Source of the DNA: Arthrobacter sp. S41
GTDB taxonomy: Bacteria > Actinomycetota > Actinomycetes > Actinomycetales > Micrococcaceae
Length of the DNA stretch: 64,000 nucleotides
Reading direction: 5' to 3'
Assembly (NCBI RefSeq): GCF_004320535.1
Contig: NZ_SIHY01000003.1
Span: forward strand, 1-64,000
Shown one piece after another: positions 43,463-52,298 of the stretch. The translations under genes were made by a program, and so were the position numbers. The notes beneath the pieces are model-generated. The model had not been told where the DNA came from. It made no database searches and saw nothing but the letters and a program-made list of their open reading frames with translations. Numbering within the stretch: position 1 is the first letter of the stretch; each line of letters begins with the position of its first letter.

Positions 43463-45373
43463 TTACTTGTTCAATTCAAGTCCCACCAACACCGGATCAT
43501 GATCCGATGAGCGGTACTGATTTGCGGTGAACAAGTCGGTGATGTTGTAGTTGTGACGGCTGTACTCGTAGCCCACAGATTCGATGGCGTTGATGTTCCA
43601 GATGTCCTGACCGGTCACCTTGGAAGCCAATTCCGGAGAAGCCAAAATGTGGTCCAACGAACCACTCAATCCGTCATAAACATAGCTCTGCGAGTCAGCT
43701 GCAGCTCCCAAATCGGTGAAGCCAGCATCCTTGAGAACCCGGATTGGATCCTCAGCGGCATAGGAGTTGAAGTCTCCTGCAAGCAGCACCTTCTTGGTAT
43801 TGCGGGAGATCTTAAGATCCTCGGTGAATTTCACCAAGGCCTTGGCCTGCTCAACACGGTCCGCGTTCCAGGCACCCTGGCCATTGCCAGAGTCCACGTT
43901 GCCCGAACCATCATTTGGTCCGGAGCCCTTGGACTTGAAGTGGTTTGCGACCACCACAAAGCGGGTGTTCTGATTTCCACCAACCTTTTGGAAGGCTTGG
44001 CCTAGCGGATCACGTGCATTATCAAACGCAGGATCCTGCAGGATCACAGATTCCTCGATTGGTTTCACTGCCTGAGCACGGTAAATAATCGCAGTGCGGA
44101 TCACGTCCTCATCAGCTGGCACAGTTGCCGGGCTTGGAACAAAGTTCCATACCTTGCTACCAGCAGCCGCGTTCAACTGATCAACAAGATGAGCCAGAGA
44201 CGCGTCACGATCTTCGCCGAAGCGCGCTGAGTTCTCAATTTCTTCCAGAACCACTACGTCCGCGGTGAACTTGCTCAACGCCGAAACAATCTTGGACTGC
44301 TGCCGGTTGAAGTTTTCCGCGTTGGCGGCGCCACGAGCATCACAGCCCTGACGAACGGTGAGCGTGTTGCCCTCACGGTCACGGTAGTAGGTGCACCCTT
44401 CGAGCTGGTCACCGGTAGTAGTGAAGTAGTTCAACACGTTAAAGCTACCGACGCTCACGTTCCCGCCGACCTCTTCGGGAGCTTCATTGTTGATCTGCTC
44501 GAAGTTCAGCGCGATATCAGCATCATTGGAACCAATCACTTGTCCCTGCGGCTGCAGCCGCCACAGGTCGTAGCGGTAATCCAGGATCATCGCCGAGGTG
44601 AACGTGGCTTTTGCGCCAACGGTCACGCGCTGCTTGGCATCGATGTATGGCAAAGCCACGGAGGTGTTTTTGGCGGTGCTGAAATTCAAGGTGGCACCAT
44701 CATCAACCACAATGGCTCGCCGCTCATTTTCATCGGCCAAGGCTTTGGCGTCTGCGCTATTGGGAGCAAAAACATCGGTAGGCTGACGCAGTAGTTTTTC
44801 GCCGGGCAAGATTGAGCTGGTTCCTTGCGCAAGGCTCAGCTCACCGTACTGGTTCAGCGAGTAGTTATCCGAGACAGTAAAATCTCCCTGCGGATCCACG
44901 AGCATTGATTCGATCTGTTCACGTGCCGCGTCGCCATTAGGCAGTGGCACCGCCAACGGCTTCACGCTCTCGGCCGGTTCGCTCAACTGCGTGACTTCTT
45001 GGGCCTTGATCTGGGTCAGCCCGTAATATTCACTGACATTTCCGGCGACTTGAACATAGTCTCCAACTTGGACCGAAGAAACCTCATCAGGCCCATAGAC
45101 AAAGATCGCTGGGCTACCTTCTGTGGGCAACTGGCCTCCGGTGCCGGGGGTCTGAACATAAAATCCGCGAATCCCGCCCTCGGCATAGGCACCGGTGACA
45201 ACACCGCGCACTGTCGCGTCCTTGCCTACCATCGGCGAGTTAGCTCCAGTACCTTGCACCTGTTCGATGGGGGTAATTTCAACAGTGTCCGCTTGGGCGA
45301 CCGAAACGCATGAGAGCGCTAGGGCACCTCCCAAGAACACTGCAGCAATGCGAGTTGTTGACCTCTTGCTCAT
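43463..45373 (-). CDS. secreted ExeM/NucH-type endonuclease/exonuclease/phosphatase
   Basis: 636-aa exported nuclease. Signal peptide cleaved after VAQA (about residue 28). Residues 32-140 look like an OB-fold domain (KDATVRGVVTGAYAEGG, VQVGDYVQVAGNVSEYYG). The C-terminal EEP domain (about 305-636) has GSFNVLNYFTT, the metal Glu in VVVLEEIENS, VVVANHFKSKGS, GDFNSYA and the terminal SDHDPV catalytic pair. Such enzymes degrade extracellular DNA and release phosphate and nucleosides. A GTTCACC direct repeat 80-96 bp upstream suggests control by phosphate starvation. Monocistronic. Confidence 0.9.
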   Translation of the reverse strand: MSKRSTTRIAAVFLGGALALSCVSVAQADTVEITPIEQVQGTGANSPMVGKDATVRGVVTGAYAEGGIRGFYVQTPGTGGQLPTEGSPAIFVYGPDEVSSVQVGDYVQVAGNVSEYYGLTQIKAQEVTQLSEPAESVKPLAVPLPNGDAAREQIESMLVDPQGDFTVSDNYSLNQYGELSLAQGTSSILPGEKLLRQPTDVFAPNSADAKALADENERRAIVVDDGATLNFSTAKNTSVALPYIDAKQRVTVGAKATFTSAMILDYRYDLWRLQPQGQVIGSNDADIALNFEQINNEAPEEVGGNVSVGSFNVLNYFTTTGDQLEGCTYYRDREGNTLTVRQGCDARGAANAENFNRQQSKIVSALSKFTADVVVLEEIENSARFGEDRDASLAHLVDQLNAAAGSKVWNFVPSPATVPADEDVIRTAIIYRAQAVKPIEESVILQDPAFDNARDPLGQAFQKVGGNQNTRFVVVANHFKSKGSGPNDGSGNVDSGNGQGAWNADRVEQAKALVKFTEDLKISRNTKKVLLAGDFNSYAAEDPIRVLKDAGFTDLGAAADSQSYVYDGLSGSLDHILASPELASKVTGQDIWNINAIESVGYEYSRHNYNITDLFTANQYRSSDHDPVLVGLELNK

Positions 45374-45451
45374 GTTTTCCCTTAGCTGATGATGATCGTA
45401 GGCGGCGAGGTAATCGCAACCATGGCTATGGTCTCGAGGTAATCAAAGTTC

Positions 45452-45469
45452 GGTGAACCACCGGTGAAC
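45452..45469 (-). promoter_or_regulatory. PHO box upstream of the secreted nuclease
   Basis: On the minus strand GTTCACC-GGTG-GTTCACC, two perfect units at 11-bp spacing, the same layout as before phoU. Confidence 0.7.
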
Positions 45470-45555
45470 TTTGTCCTGCATTAGCGAGACCACCCCAAGA
45501 ACCATCCAAAGGCATCAAGCGGTTTACGTCTAGAGGTGATTAAAAGAATATAGTC

Positions 45556-45587
45556 ACTAATTGAACTGACCGGTCAGTTCAATTAGT
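45556..45587. promoter_or_regulatory. 32-bp palindromic TetR operator
   Basis: Perfect 32-bp palindrome with core TTGAACTGACCGG and its complement. It overlaps the TAGTCT -10 of the downstream operon, so bound repressor would block RNA polymerase. The likely binder is the TetR protein at the end of the operon. Confidence 0.78.
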
Positions 45588-45589
45588 CT
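45584..45589 (+). promoter_or_regulatory. -10 element, leaderless start of the ABC-like gene
   Basis: TAGTCT, 6 nt before the GTG start, partly inside the palindrome. Confidence 0.5.
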
Positions 45590-45595
45590 GGTTTT

Positions 45596-46432
45596 GTGCT
45601 TATCGCAGATTCAGTCACCGTCAAAGGCCGCCATGAAGAACTAGTGCCGCCCACCTCTTTACGTGTGGACCGCGGTGAAGTTCTCTTAGTTGTTGCCGAC
45701 CCGCAGATTTCGCGTACCGCGTTGGCCCTCGCGCTCAGCGGACGGATGCAGCCAACCACCGGAACGGTGGCCTGGGGACATTCAGACTCACTGAAAACCC
45801 TGCGACAGCACAGCGCATTGCTCGACTCCCCTGAAGTCAACGAGCCCGAAGCACACCTAAAGGTCCGTGACCTAGTCGGCGAAGACCTTGCATTGGTTCC
45901 CGGCCCCATTTGGCGCAAGCCTCGGCCCAAAAAGTGGATGGAAGAGCACGGTTTCAGCGATGTTGCCAGCGAATGGGCCGACGCAATCGACCCAGCACAA
46001 CGCATGGAACTACAGCTACTTCTGGCTGCTGAGAACCCCAAGTTGGAACTGCTAGTTCTCGATGCACCAGACCGTCACGATATGCAAGACGAACTCTGGA
46101 TGGATCTGCTGGCCGATTTTGCTTCCAGCTCACGCGAATTTGCTGTGGTGGCCATCGTGAGCAATGTTCCCTACGGCTGGGATGGCCCGGTGAGTTACCT
46201 CGGATCTCTCTCGGCGCAGCCCATTGAGCTGACCCTTCCGGCGGTCGAACCAATGCACGAAGAGTTCTCCGGCGAAGAATTTGTGCAAGAAGAACTGGAC
46301 CTAGATCTTCCCGAACCCACAAACCAGGTACCGCTTGCTGATGAATCAGCCAGAGAAGCTCCTCTCGATGAGGATCCGGTCAGTGAAGACGAACCAATCG
46401 CCGCTGAGACCAGCGAAGCGAAGGAAAACTAA
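45596..46432 (+). CDS. degenerate ABC ATPase-like protein of a YhgE operon
   Basis: 278 aa. The first 200 residues follow an ABC nucleotide-binding domain. The Walker A site reads VADPQISRTALALALSG, with Arg40 where Lys is required and without the glycines. Walker B reads LELLVLDAPD, with Ala in place of the catalytic Glu. The LSGGQ signature is replaced by DPAQRMELQLLLAAENP. ATP hydrolysis is therefore unlikely. The last 70 residues are an acidic Glu/Asp/Pro tail. It is leaderless (TAGTCT-N6-GTG), overlaps the YhgE-like gene by 1 nt (TAATG) and lies under a 32-bp palindrome. Confidence 0.82.
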   Translation: MLIADSVTVKGRHEELVPPTSLRVDRGEVLLVVADPQISRTALALALSGRMQPTTGTVAWGHSDSLKTLRQHSALLDSPEVNEPEAHLKVRDLVGEDLALVPGPIWRKPRPKKWMEEHGFSDVASEWADAIDPAQRMELQLLLAAENPKLELLVLDAPDRHDMQDELWMDLLADFASSSREFAVVAIVSNVPYGWDGPVSYLGSLSAQPIELTLPAVEPMHEEFSGEEFVQEELDLDLPEPTNQVPLADESAREAPLDEDPVSEDEPIAAETSEAKEN

Positions 46433-48762
46433 TGACGACTTTGCAACTTGCGCTCTCTGAACTTAAGCGCATGACCCGTGGCACCCTGCCTAAACTGGCG
46501 CTGATCGCTTTGACCTGTGTCCCGTTGCTTTACGGTGCCCTATACCTCTACGCCAACTGGAATCCTCAGGGAAACTTGGACAAGGTTACCGCAGCTGTGG
46601 TCAACCTCGATGACGGCGCAAAAAAGGACGGCGAGTTCACCCGCGTTGGTGATAGCGTCGTCGACAACCTCGAAGAGGACGGCACCTTCAGCTGGGCCCA
46701 CCTCGACTCCCGTAAAGACGCCGAGGACGCGGTGGCCAGCGGCGAATACGCCTTTGCACTCGTTCTGCCGGATAACTTCAGCGCTGCCCTCGTTTCCCCG
46801 GGCGACTTTAAGGACGCCGACCAGGCAGACCTTGAGCTGCTGACCAACGACGCCAATAACTTCATGGTTTCCAACTTCGCCCGCACGCTCGCCGGCGAAG
46901 TGCGCACCTCCGTCTCTGAAGAGGTGGGAACCGAAACTGCCTCAGCGATGATTGCCGGTTTTGTGGACATCCACGATTCCATGGGCGAAGCCGCCGACGG
47001 CGCCGAAAAACTCTACGACGGTACGATGAGCCTCGGCGACGGTGTTCTCACCCTGGCCGATGGCACCACCAAATTAGTTGACGGCAGCAGCGAACTGTCC
47101 GACGGCAGCGTTAAGCTCAAGGGCGGCACCGCCCAGCTCTCGGGCGGTCTACAGGAACTACTGGCCGGACAGAAAAAGCTGAGCAACGGCACCAACGATT
47201 TGGCCGACGGCACCAGTGAACTAGCCGCTGGTGCGGACAAGCTCAGCTCCGGACTAAACACCATGGAATCCAAAACCAAGGCGCTGCCAAGCTCGGTGGA
47301 CCAGCTTAACGACGGTGCGCAGAGCGCCAAGAGCGCGGCCGATCAGCTCGCCACCGGCTCCCGTCAGGTCGCCGACGGCAACAAGCAACTGGCTACCACC
47401 GCCGATGATGCCATCTCGGTAATTGATCAGCTGCAAACGGACGCAGATAAAAAGCTGGACAACGTCAAAACCGACACTCAGGCACAGCTGGACAAGCTCG
47501 TCGCCGACGGCACCTTGACCGAAGAGCAAGCCACAACCGTTGAATCCACGGTCACCCAAAGTGTTGAGAATTCCACTGTGCCCAGCACCCTGGATTCCAA
47601 GGTGAACGAGGTCAACTCCGGACTGACCAGCATGCAACAGAAGCTGCATACACTCTCCGATGGCTCCGAGAAGGTAGCCGACGGCAACAAGCAGCTTGCC
47701 ACCGGACTGGGTACTTTGGCTGCCGGTACCCAAAAACTGGACGCCGCAGTACCATCTCTGGTCGACGGTATTTCCACCGCCGCCGATGGTTCGGCCAAGC
47801 TGGCCACCGGCGCGCACAGTGCCAACGACGGAGCTCAGAAACTGGCCGACGGTCAAGCCTCCGCGCTAGAGGGCACCGCCAAGGCTGCCGACGGCGCCAA
47901 AACCCTTGATACCGGAGCCGCTTCCCTCGTTGACGGTACCGATCAACTGCACGGTGGGCTCGTGAAACTTTCTGACGGAGTTGGTGATCTGTCCAAGGGC
48001 GCTAACAAGCTTGAAGACGGTTCCTCCGATCTCGCCAGCGGTCTTGATGATGGTGTAAAGCAGGTACCCAACCCGGATCAAAAGACCAGCGATAAGCTCG
48101 CCGATGTCATCGGTTCGCCGGTAGCGCTTGATAACGTCAAACAGGCCGAGGCCCAGTCCTACGGTGCCGGTTTGGCCCCATTCTTCATGACCTTGGCAAC
48201 CTACATGGGTGTTTTGGTCCTGACCCAGGTGATGCGCCCGATCACCAAGCGCGCGCTACTATCCAACGGTAGTAACTGGAAGATTTCGATCGGCGGCTGG
48301 CTTCCCTTTGCAGCCATTGCCGTGGTGCAGACCAGCATGCTCTACGCTGCGGTGCACTTCGGTCTGGGCCTGAACACGGCGCACCCATGGATGGCTTGGC
48401 TGCTACTGGTCCTCGCGGCCCTATGCTTCAGTGCCCTGATCCAAGGATTCTTCGCGTTGCTGGGCACCGCGGGTAAGTTCCTCGTATTGGTGCTCATGGT
48501 GCTGCAGCTGATCACCGCCGGTGGTACCTTCCCATGGCAGACCTTGCCAGAACCGTTGCAATTCCTGCACCAAATCTTGCCCATGGGCAACGTGGTACTG
48601 GGCTTGCGTCACCTGGTCTACGGTGCCGATCTGGGCGTGCTCTCGGGCATCATCGGATCCTTGCTCGCCTACACCGCCCTAGGATTACTGCTAAGCATGC
48701 TGGCCGTGCGCAAGAACAAAACTTGGACCTTGAAGACCCTGCAACCGGAGTTGAAAGATTGA
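46432..48762 (+). CDS. YhgE/Pip-family membrane protein with long DG-repeat ectodomain
   Basis: 776 aa. One membrane segment near the N-terminus (about 20-42) is followed by the conserved YhgE region (VTAAVVNLDDGAKKDG). A long extracytoplasmic stretch (about 190-550) is made of degenerate repeats of the type LxDGxxxLxxG, probably a coiled or beta-helical stalk. Five to six membrane segments fill the C-terminus (590-770), as in ABC-2 type permeases. Relatives are the phage infection protein Pip and the ESX/type VII-related YueB phage receptor. It is coupled to the degenerate ATPase gene upstream and to the TetR gene downstream, whose TTG overlaps its stop. Confidence 0.9.
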   Translation: MTTLQLALSELKRMTRGTLPKLALIALTCVPLLYGALYLYANWNPQGNLDKVTAAVVNLDDGAKKDGEFTRVGDSVVDNLEEDGTFSWAHLDSRKDAEDAVASGEYAFALVLPDNFSAALVSPGDFKDADQADLELLTNDANNFMVSNFARTLAGEVRTSVSEEVGTETASAMIAGFVDIHDSMGEAADGAEKLYDGTMSLGDGVLTLADGTTKLVDGSSELSDGSVKLKGGTAQLSGGLQELLAGQKKLSNGTNDLADGTSELAAGADKLSSGLNTMESKTKALPSSVDQLNDGAQSAKSAADQLATGSRQVADGNKQLATTADDAISVIDQLQTDADKKLDNVKTDTQAQLDKLVADGTLTEEQATTVESTVTQSVENSTVPSTLDSKVNEVNSGLTSMQQKLHTLSDGSEKVADGNKQLATGLGTLAAGTQKLDAAVPSLVDGISTAADGSAKLATGAHSANDGAQKLADGQASALEGTAKAADGAKTLDTGAASLVDGTDQLHGGLVKLSDGVGDLSKGANKLEDGSSDLASGLDDGVKQVPNPDQKTSDKLADVIGSPVALDNVKQAEAQSYGAGLAPFFMTLATYMGVLVLTQVMRPITKRALLSNGSNWKISIGGWLPFAAIAVVQTSMLYAAVHFGLGLNTAHPWMAWLLLVLAALCFSALIQGFFALLGTAGKFLVLVLMVLQLITAGGTFPWQTLPEPLQFLHQILPMGNVVLGLRHLVYGADLGVLSGIIGSLLAYTALGLLLSMLAVRKNKTWTLKTLQPELKD
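47002..48067 (+). repeat. coding DG-repeat region of the YhgE-like gene
   Basis: Degenerate in-frame repeats encoding LxDGxxxLxxG-type units. The period is irregular (7 and 14 residues are frequent) and the DNA is diverged, so they are protein repeats, not a satellite. Confidence 0.7.
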
Positions 48763-49370
48763 CAGCCATCCCAGCCCAGCGCCAACGGGTGCGCGCCACC
48801 AGTTCCAAGGAACGGCTTTTTGAAGCTGCCATGAAACTGCTGGGCACCCGTTCCCCCGACGCGGTGTCGGTCGATGAAATCGCTTCGGCAGCCGGAGTGT
48901 CTAAAGGAACCGTGTATTACAACTATGGCTCCAAGGACGAACTGGTCAGCCAGATCCTGAACTTTGGTGCGCAGAAACTCCTTGATGGGCTCAGTCAGGC
49001 AGCCGCCTGCGCTGATCCCTATCAAGCGTTCAAGAAAATGCTGGAATTCTCCATGGACTTCGTGGCCAGCTACCCGGCATTTGTTCAACTGTGGATGCAA
49101 GAGCAGCTCAGCGCCGACACCGCCAGCGACTTCCCAGCCACCTCGTTGCACTCTCAGGTCACCACCTTGCTCATCGAAGTCCTCGAGCGCTTGGTGAAAC
49201 TGCCCAAAGCAGAAAAGCTGCCAGTAGCCACCACCATTTTTGGTGCGACACTTTTCAACGCACGCATGAGCACGACGCGCAGCGATGAACTGGGGCGCGA
49301 TCAGATGGTGCGCTCAGTACTGCTCATCGTTGATGGCTTGCTGGCAACTGCGCCGCCTGCCAAGAACTAG
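48759..49370 (+). CDS. TetR-family repressor
   Basis: 203 aa. The helix-turn-helix is SVDEIASAAGVSKGTVYYNYGSKDELV, typical of TetR, followed by a helical ligand domain with little recognisable detail. The start is TTG 48759, with GGAG 8 nt upstream and a 4-nt overlap with the YhgE-like stop; the open frame goes much further 5' inside that gene but is not coding there. Probably an autorepressor of the three-gene operon through the 32-bp palindrome. Its 3' end overlaps the convergent ABC-like gene by 47 nt. Confidence 0.9.
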   Translation: MTAIPAQRQRVRATSSKERLFEAAMKLLGTRSPDAVSVDEIASAAGVSKGTVYYNYGSKDELVSQILNFGAQKLLDGLSQAAACADPYQAFKKMLEFSMDFVASYPAFVQLWMQEQLSADTASDFPATSLHSQVTTLLIEVLERLVKLPKAEKLPVATTIFGATLFNARMSTTRSDELGRDQMVRSVLLIVDGLLATAPPAKN

Positions 49371-50952
49371 TCGGATTAATTCCCGGCAAGTCTCCGGCAT
49401 AAATCACCACGCCCGGATAGTTGTTGACCCGCTGCACCACGCCCGGGTATGCGCTATGCGGTAGACGGGTCAGCAACTCATCGATCACCAGCACCGGCGG
49501 TTCGCGCAATAAGGCACGAGCCACCAAAAGGGCTGCCTGCTGACTTCGCTCCAGTGGCTTTCCGCCACGACGAAGTCGGGTTTGATCCCGCTCTGGTAAC
49601 TGCGTCAGGTCAAGCCCACACTCCTCCGCCAATTTCAGTGCTTTAGTTAGTGAGGCCCCGGGATGACGGTAACGCAAGGCCCGCGCCAGGGTGCCACGTT
49701 CGGGCACCATCGCTTCGAGGGCTGAGCCCACCAGTTTGCGTCGCTGGCTTGGGGGCAAATCTTCGCTGCGTCCTTCGGCAATCCACACTCCAGCATTCGG
49801 GTCGCCACACTGATCAAGGTTGCCGGTGGCAATTGATTCAAGTAACGCGGCCCGCTGCCAGTTGTTGCCCTGTAGCGCGATGCGTTCACCGGGCTGGACA
49901 CGCAAAACTGGGTAAGGTGGCAGACCAAGGGCGTCAGTATGGTAAGGCAACTGAATCCGCACCACGGCGCGCTGCCCCAGCAGCTCCTTGGCATCACGAG
50001 TGCTCAACGATTGTTCATCAGCTTTTCGCCACTGTTCCTCCTGCTGTAGCAAGGGAGCAATGATGCGCCGGCCGGCCTTGTAGTTCTGCCGGTACTCCAC
50101 CGCTTTGCCCCATTCCCCCAGCGCCCCGGCGCAGATCCCAATCAGGGTCAGCGCCGTGGCCACGGCAGAGCTTTCCAGCCCAAGCAACGACGCAGCACCG
50201 ACCATCAAGGCAGTCCCCAGCAGCGGTACCGCCAGCGCACTTGCACGTAAGGCCCCAGCAAATCGGGCGCGCTGCACCGAGGAATCGATCACTTTCTGTG
50301 AAGAGTCCTGCACCCGACTGACCTCGCGGTCGATGCCTCCCCCAGCGCTAATGGCAGTCCGCGCAGCAACCGTGTCGGAAATTCGGGCTGCCAAATAACC
50401 ACGGTTTTTCCGCAACCTCCGAGCACTGCCAAAAGTCCCCGGTGCCAAGGCCAGCAAAAAGACGACCTCCAACACCAGTGTCACCCCTAGGCTCCCGGCC
50501 AACAATGGGTGCAACATCCACAGCCCAACCCCGCTGAGAACCAGCAACGGCGCTCCTGCCACCAGCGGCACCATTCCCTGCACAATCCAGTTACGGATAG
50601 ATGAGAGATCATTCGTGGATCGGGCGATGGTGATACCCGCCGAAGGCCCCCGTGCACTGCGCAAAGCGTGAGAGATCAACCCGCGGCGCAGCTGCGCCAC
50701 ATAGTGTTGGCCCAGCTTCTCGGCCAGTACCCGCTGCGCATATGTGGCGGCAAAAAATCCGAGGATCAACCCCACTACCGCCCCAAGCATTGTGCTGCTC
50801 ACTGTGGTGGTGAGCTGTCCGATCAGCCAAGAAATGATGATGGATATCAGGCCGGCAATGATCCCCAGACTCAGCAGCCCGGCCAGCAGTATTCGGCGTT
50901 TCCCTGCGAGTAATGGCGGCAGCGCCACCTGCATTTTGCTCAACTTCGCCAC
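49324..50952 (-). CDS. ABC exporter-like protein with non-functional nucleotide-binding site
   Basis: 542 aa. An N-terminal transmembrane domain of about six segments (first at 20-42, LLAGLLSLGIIAGLISIIISW) resembles ABC exporters of the type fused to an ATPase. In the C-terminal ABC domain the Walker A region reads GNNWQRAALLESIATG, lacking the GxGK(S/T) core. The signature region is RRGGKPLERSQQ, and Walker B LVIDELL keeps Asp-Glu. ATP binding would be defective in a homodimer; a partner half may supply it. The GTG start follows the stop of the P-loop gene upstream with no gap. Confidence 0.85.
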   Translation of the reverse strand: MAKLSKMQVALPPLLAGKRRILLAGLLSLGIIAGLISIIISWLIGQLTTTVSSTMLGAVVGLILGFFAATYAQRVLAEKLGQHYVAQLRRGLISHALRSARGPSAGITIARSTNDLSSIRNWIVQGMVPLVAGAPLLVLSGVGLWMLHPLLAGSLGVTLVLEVVFLLALAPGTFGSARRLRKNRGYLAARISDTVAARTAISAGGGIDREVSRVQDSSQKVIDSSVQRARFAGALRASALAVPLLGTALMVGAASLLGLESSAVATALTLIGICAGALGEWGKAVEYRQNYKAGRRIIAPLLQQEEQWRKADEQSLSTRDAKELLGQRAVVRIQLPYHTDALGLPPYPVLRVQPGERIALQGNNWQRAALLESIATGNLDQCGDPNAGVWIAEGRSEDLPPSQRRKLVGSALEAMVPERGTLARALRYRHPGASLTKALKLAEECGLDLTQLPERDQTRLRRGGKPLERSQQAALLVARALLREPPVLVIDELLTRLPHSAYPGVVQRVNNYPGVVIYAGDLPGINPTSSWQAAQLPASHQR

Positions 50953-52080
50953 CTAACGTGTAGGCAGCAAGCTGGTGGCTACCTCGGCTTGGCATAGATC
51001 GTAGGTGCCGATCACCGCGGTGGATAGCTGATTCTGCGCCTCTTGGGCGGCCAGCGGGGAGGCGGTCACCACTCCGGAGACGGCAGCAACATCAAGCCCG
51101 ACCTCCAATAAGATGCGCTCTCCCGCTTGGGCTCCCAAGGCATCTTGGGCACTGAAAACTACCCTGTCGATATGCTCGGCGAAGATCGGATCGGCCAACA
51201 ATCGCGAGGTCTCACCCTGGAAAAGCCCGTCAGCGATCTCGATGATGACCGCATCGGCACCGGTAGCGCTTTGCTCACGGATCATCGCCACCAGCAGCGA
51301 GCGAACCGTTTCGTAATCCAGTTTGTAGGTGGTTGGGAATCCAAAGTCGGTGAAGTCGCAGACGCTAAAGGCGCCTGCGTCGGTGAACAAATCAGGGTCA
51401 TTGCCCGCGCCGGTTCCGGTAGCTTTACCGGCCGCGATGTTCAGCCCAGCGTCGACCAACCCGTTGACCAGGCACCCCAAAGTGGTGGATTTTCCGGAGT
51501 TCATCGACGTTCCCAGCACAGCGATGACCGGAGGTCGCTTGGCTCCAACCTGCGCGGCCTGTGCCGATTCATTATGGATATCCAGCGGAGCAAAGTCTCG
51601 CAGGTTCACTACCTGGCCGTGCCGCAACAACAGCCCCACCGGTTCAAGAGCTGTGGCCTTATCGATGGAGGCGTGCTGTTCGATCACTTCGCTGGCCACG
51701 CCCCCGCCGGCCACCAACTGGCACGGTCCAAGGTTGTTTGGAACATGAGCCAGGAACTGATCCGGTGCGTAGCGGTGCCCGTACGCCACCATGATTTCTT
51801 GACCGACAAACATGAGCTGTCGGCGCGAGGTCGGAGATTGCAAACGCAGGTGTTTGCCCAGCTCGGTGACCTTGGCGATCACCACGTCCCCGGCGCTGGG
51901 GACCATATTTGCACGGCGCACGATCTGGAAGTCTTGCGGGTTGCGTTGTAGCTGCGCGGCAACAAACCGCGTGGTGTAGGCAGCACGAATACGGCTCGCG
52001 CGCTGTGCGTCGATGGGCTGCTGTAGTTCATTGCGAGCTTCGGTGCTCTGCAGCGGAAGCGATTGTGCGATGGCGGCCAT
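50953..52080 (-). CDS. P-loop NTPase, DUF1611/MobB-like
   Basis: 375 aa. The C-terminal half (about 185-375) carries an intact P-loop GTSMNSGKSTT followed by GLNIAAGKATGTGAGNDPDLF and VIIEIADGLFQGET. This resembles the DUF1611 family and the P-loop fold of MobB-type proteins. The N-terminal half (1-180) is less characterised, with beta-rich elements and HVPNNLGPCQLVAGGGVASEV. No signal peptide. The gene abuts the ABC-exporter-like gene, so both are probably translated together. Function unknown; its leader holds several hairpins. Confidence 0.82.
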   Translation of the reverse strand: MAAIAQSLPLQSTEARNELQQPIDAQRASRIRAAYTTRFVAAQLQRNPQDFQIVRRANMVPSAGDVVIAKVTELGKHLRLQSPTSRRQLMFVGQEIMVAYGHRYAPDQFLAHVPNNLGPCQLVAGGGVASEVIEQHASIDKATALEPVGLLLRHGQVVNLRDFAPLDIHNESAQAAQVGAKRPPVIAVLGTSMNSGKSTTLGCLVNGLVDAGLNIAAGKATGTGAGNDPDLFTDAGAFSVCDFTDFGFPTTYKLDYETVRSLLVAMIREQSATGADAVIIEIADGLFQGETSRLLADPIFAEHIDRVVFSAQDALGAQAGERILLEVGLDVAAVSGVVTASPLAAQEAQNQLSTAVIGTYDLCQAEVATSLLPTR

Positions 52081-52112
52081 GATCCCATTTCCTTTTCACC
52101 CGAGTCCCGGTC

Positions 52113-52262
52113 CACGTTCAACGTGTTCCGGCATTGGCGCTTTCGCCAACAGTTCTCAGTGAATCGAGTAATGGTTAACCCAAGATGAACTCCCGCTGGT
52201 GGGTTCACCTACATCCGATGAGACGGCTTTCATCTGCCTCTCATAACCGCAGATCATCGGAT
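52113..52262 (-). promoter_or_regulatory. structured leader of the P-loop/ABC-like operon
   Basis: Three elements upstream of the start at 52080. (1) Outer stem ATCCGATGA (52213-52221) / TCATCGGAT (52254-52262) with adjoining inner stem TCTGC/GCAGA and an 11-nt one-sided bulge. (2) TTGGCG hairpin with a 4-nt loop at 52134-52149. (3) CACGTT/AACGTG at 52113-52125. I do not recognise a known riboswitch. Confidence 0.4.
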
Positions 52263-52298
52263 AATTAGCCGGTGACTAGGCGATAAGAAAAAACTTGG

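Noticed and set aside
47254-47856. 200-codon minus-strand frame inside the YhgE-like gene
   Set aside because: It arises from the DG-repeat coding bias on the other strand.
47002-48067. Repeat array that might be taken for CRISPR or a satellite
   Set aside because: Units are in frame, diverged at DNA level and translate to LxDGxxxLxxG; there are no uniform spacers or cas genes.
48534-48758. 5' extension of the TetR frame inside the YhgE-like gene
   Set aside because: The extension is out of frame with a conserved membrane domain, and the TTG at 48759 has a ribosome site.
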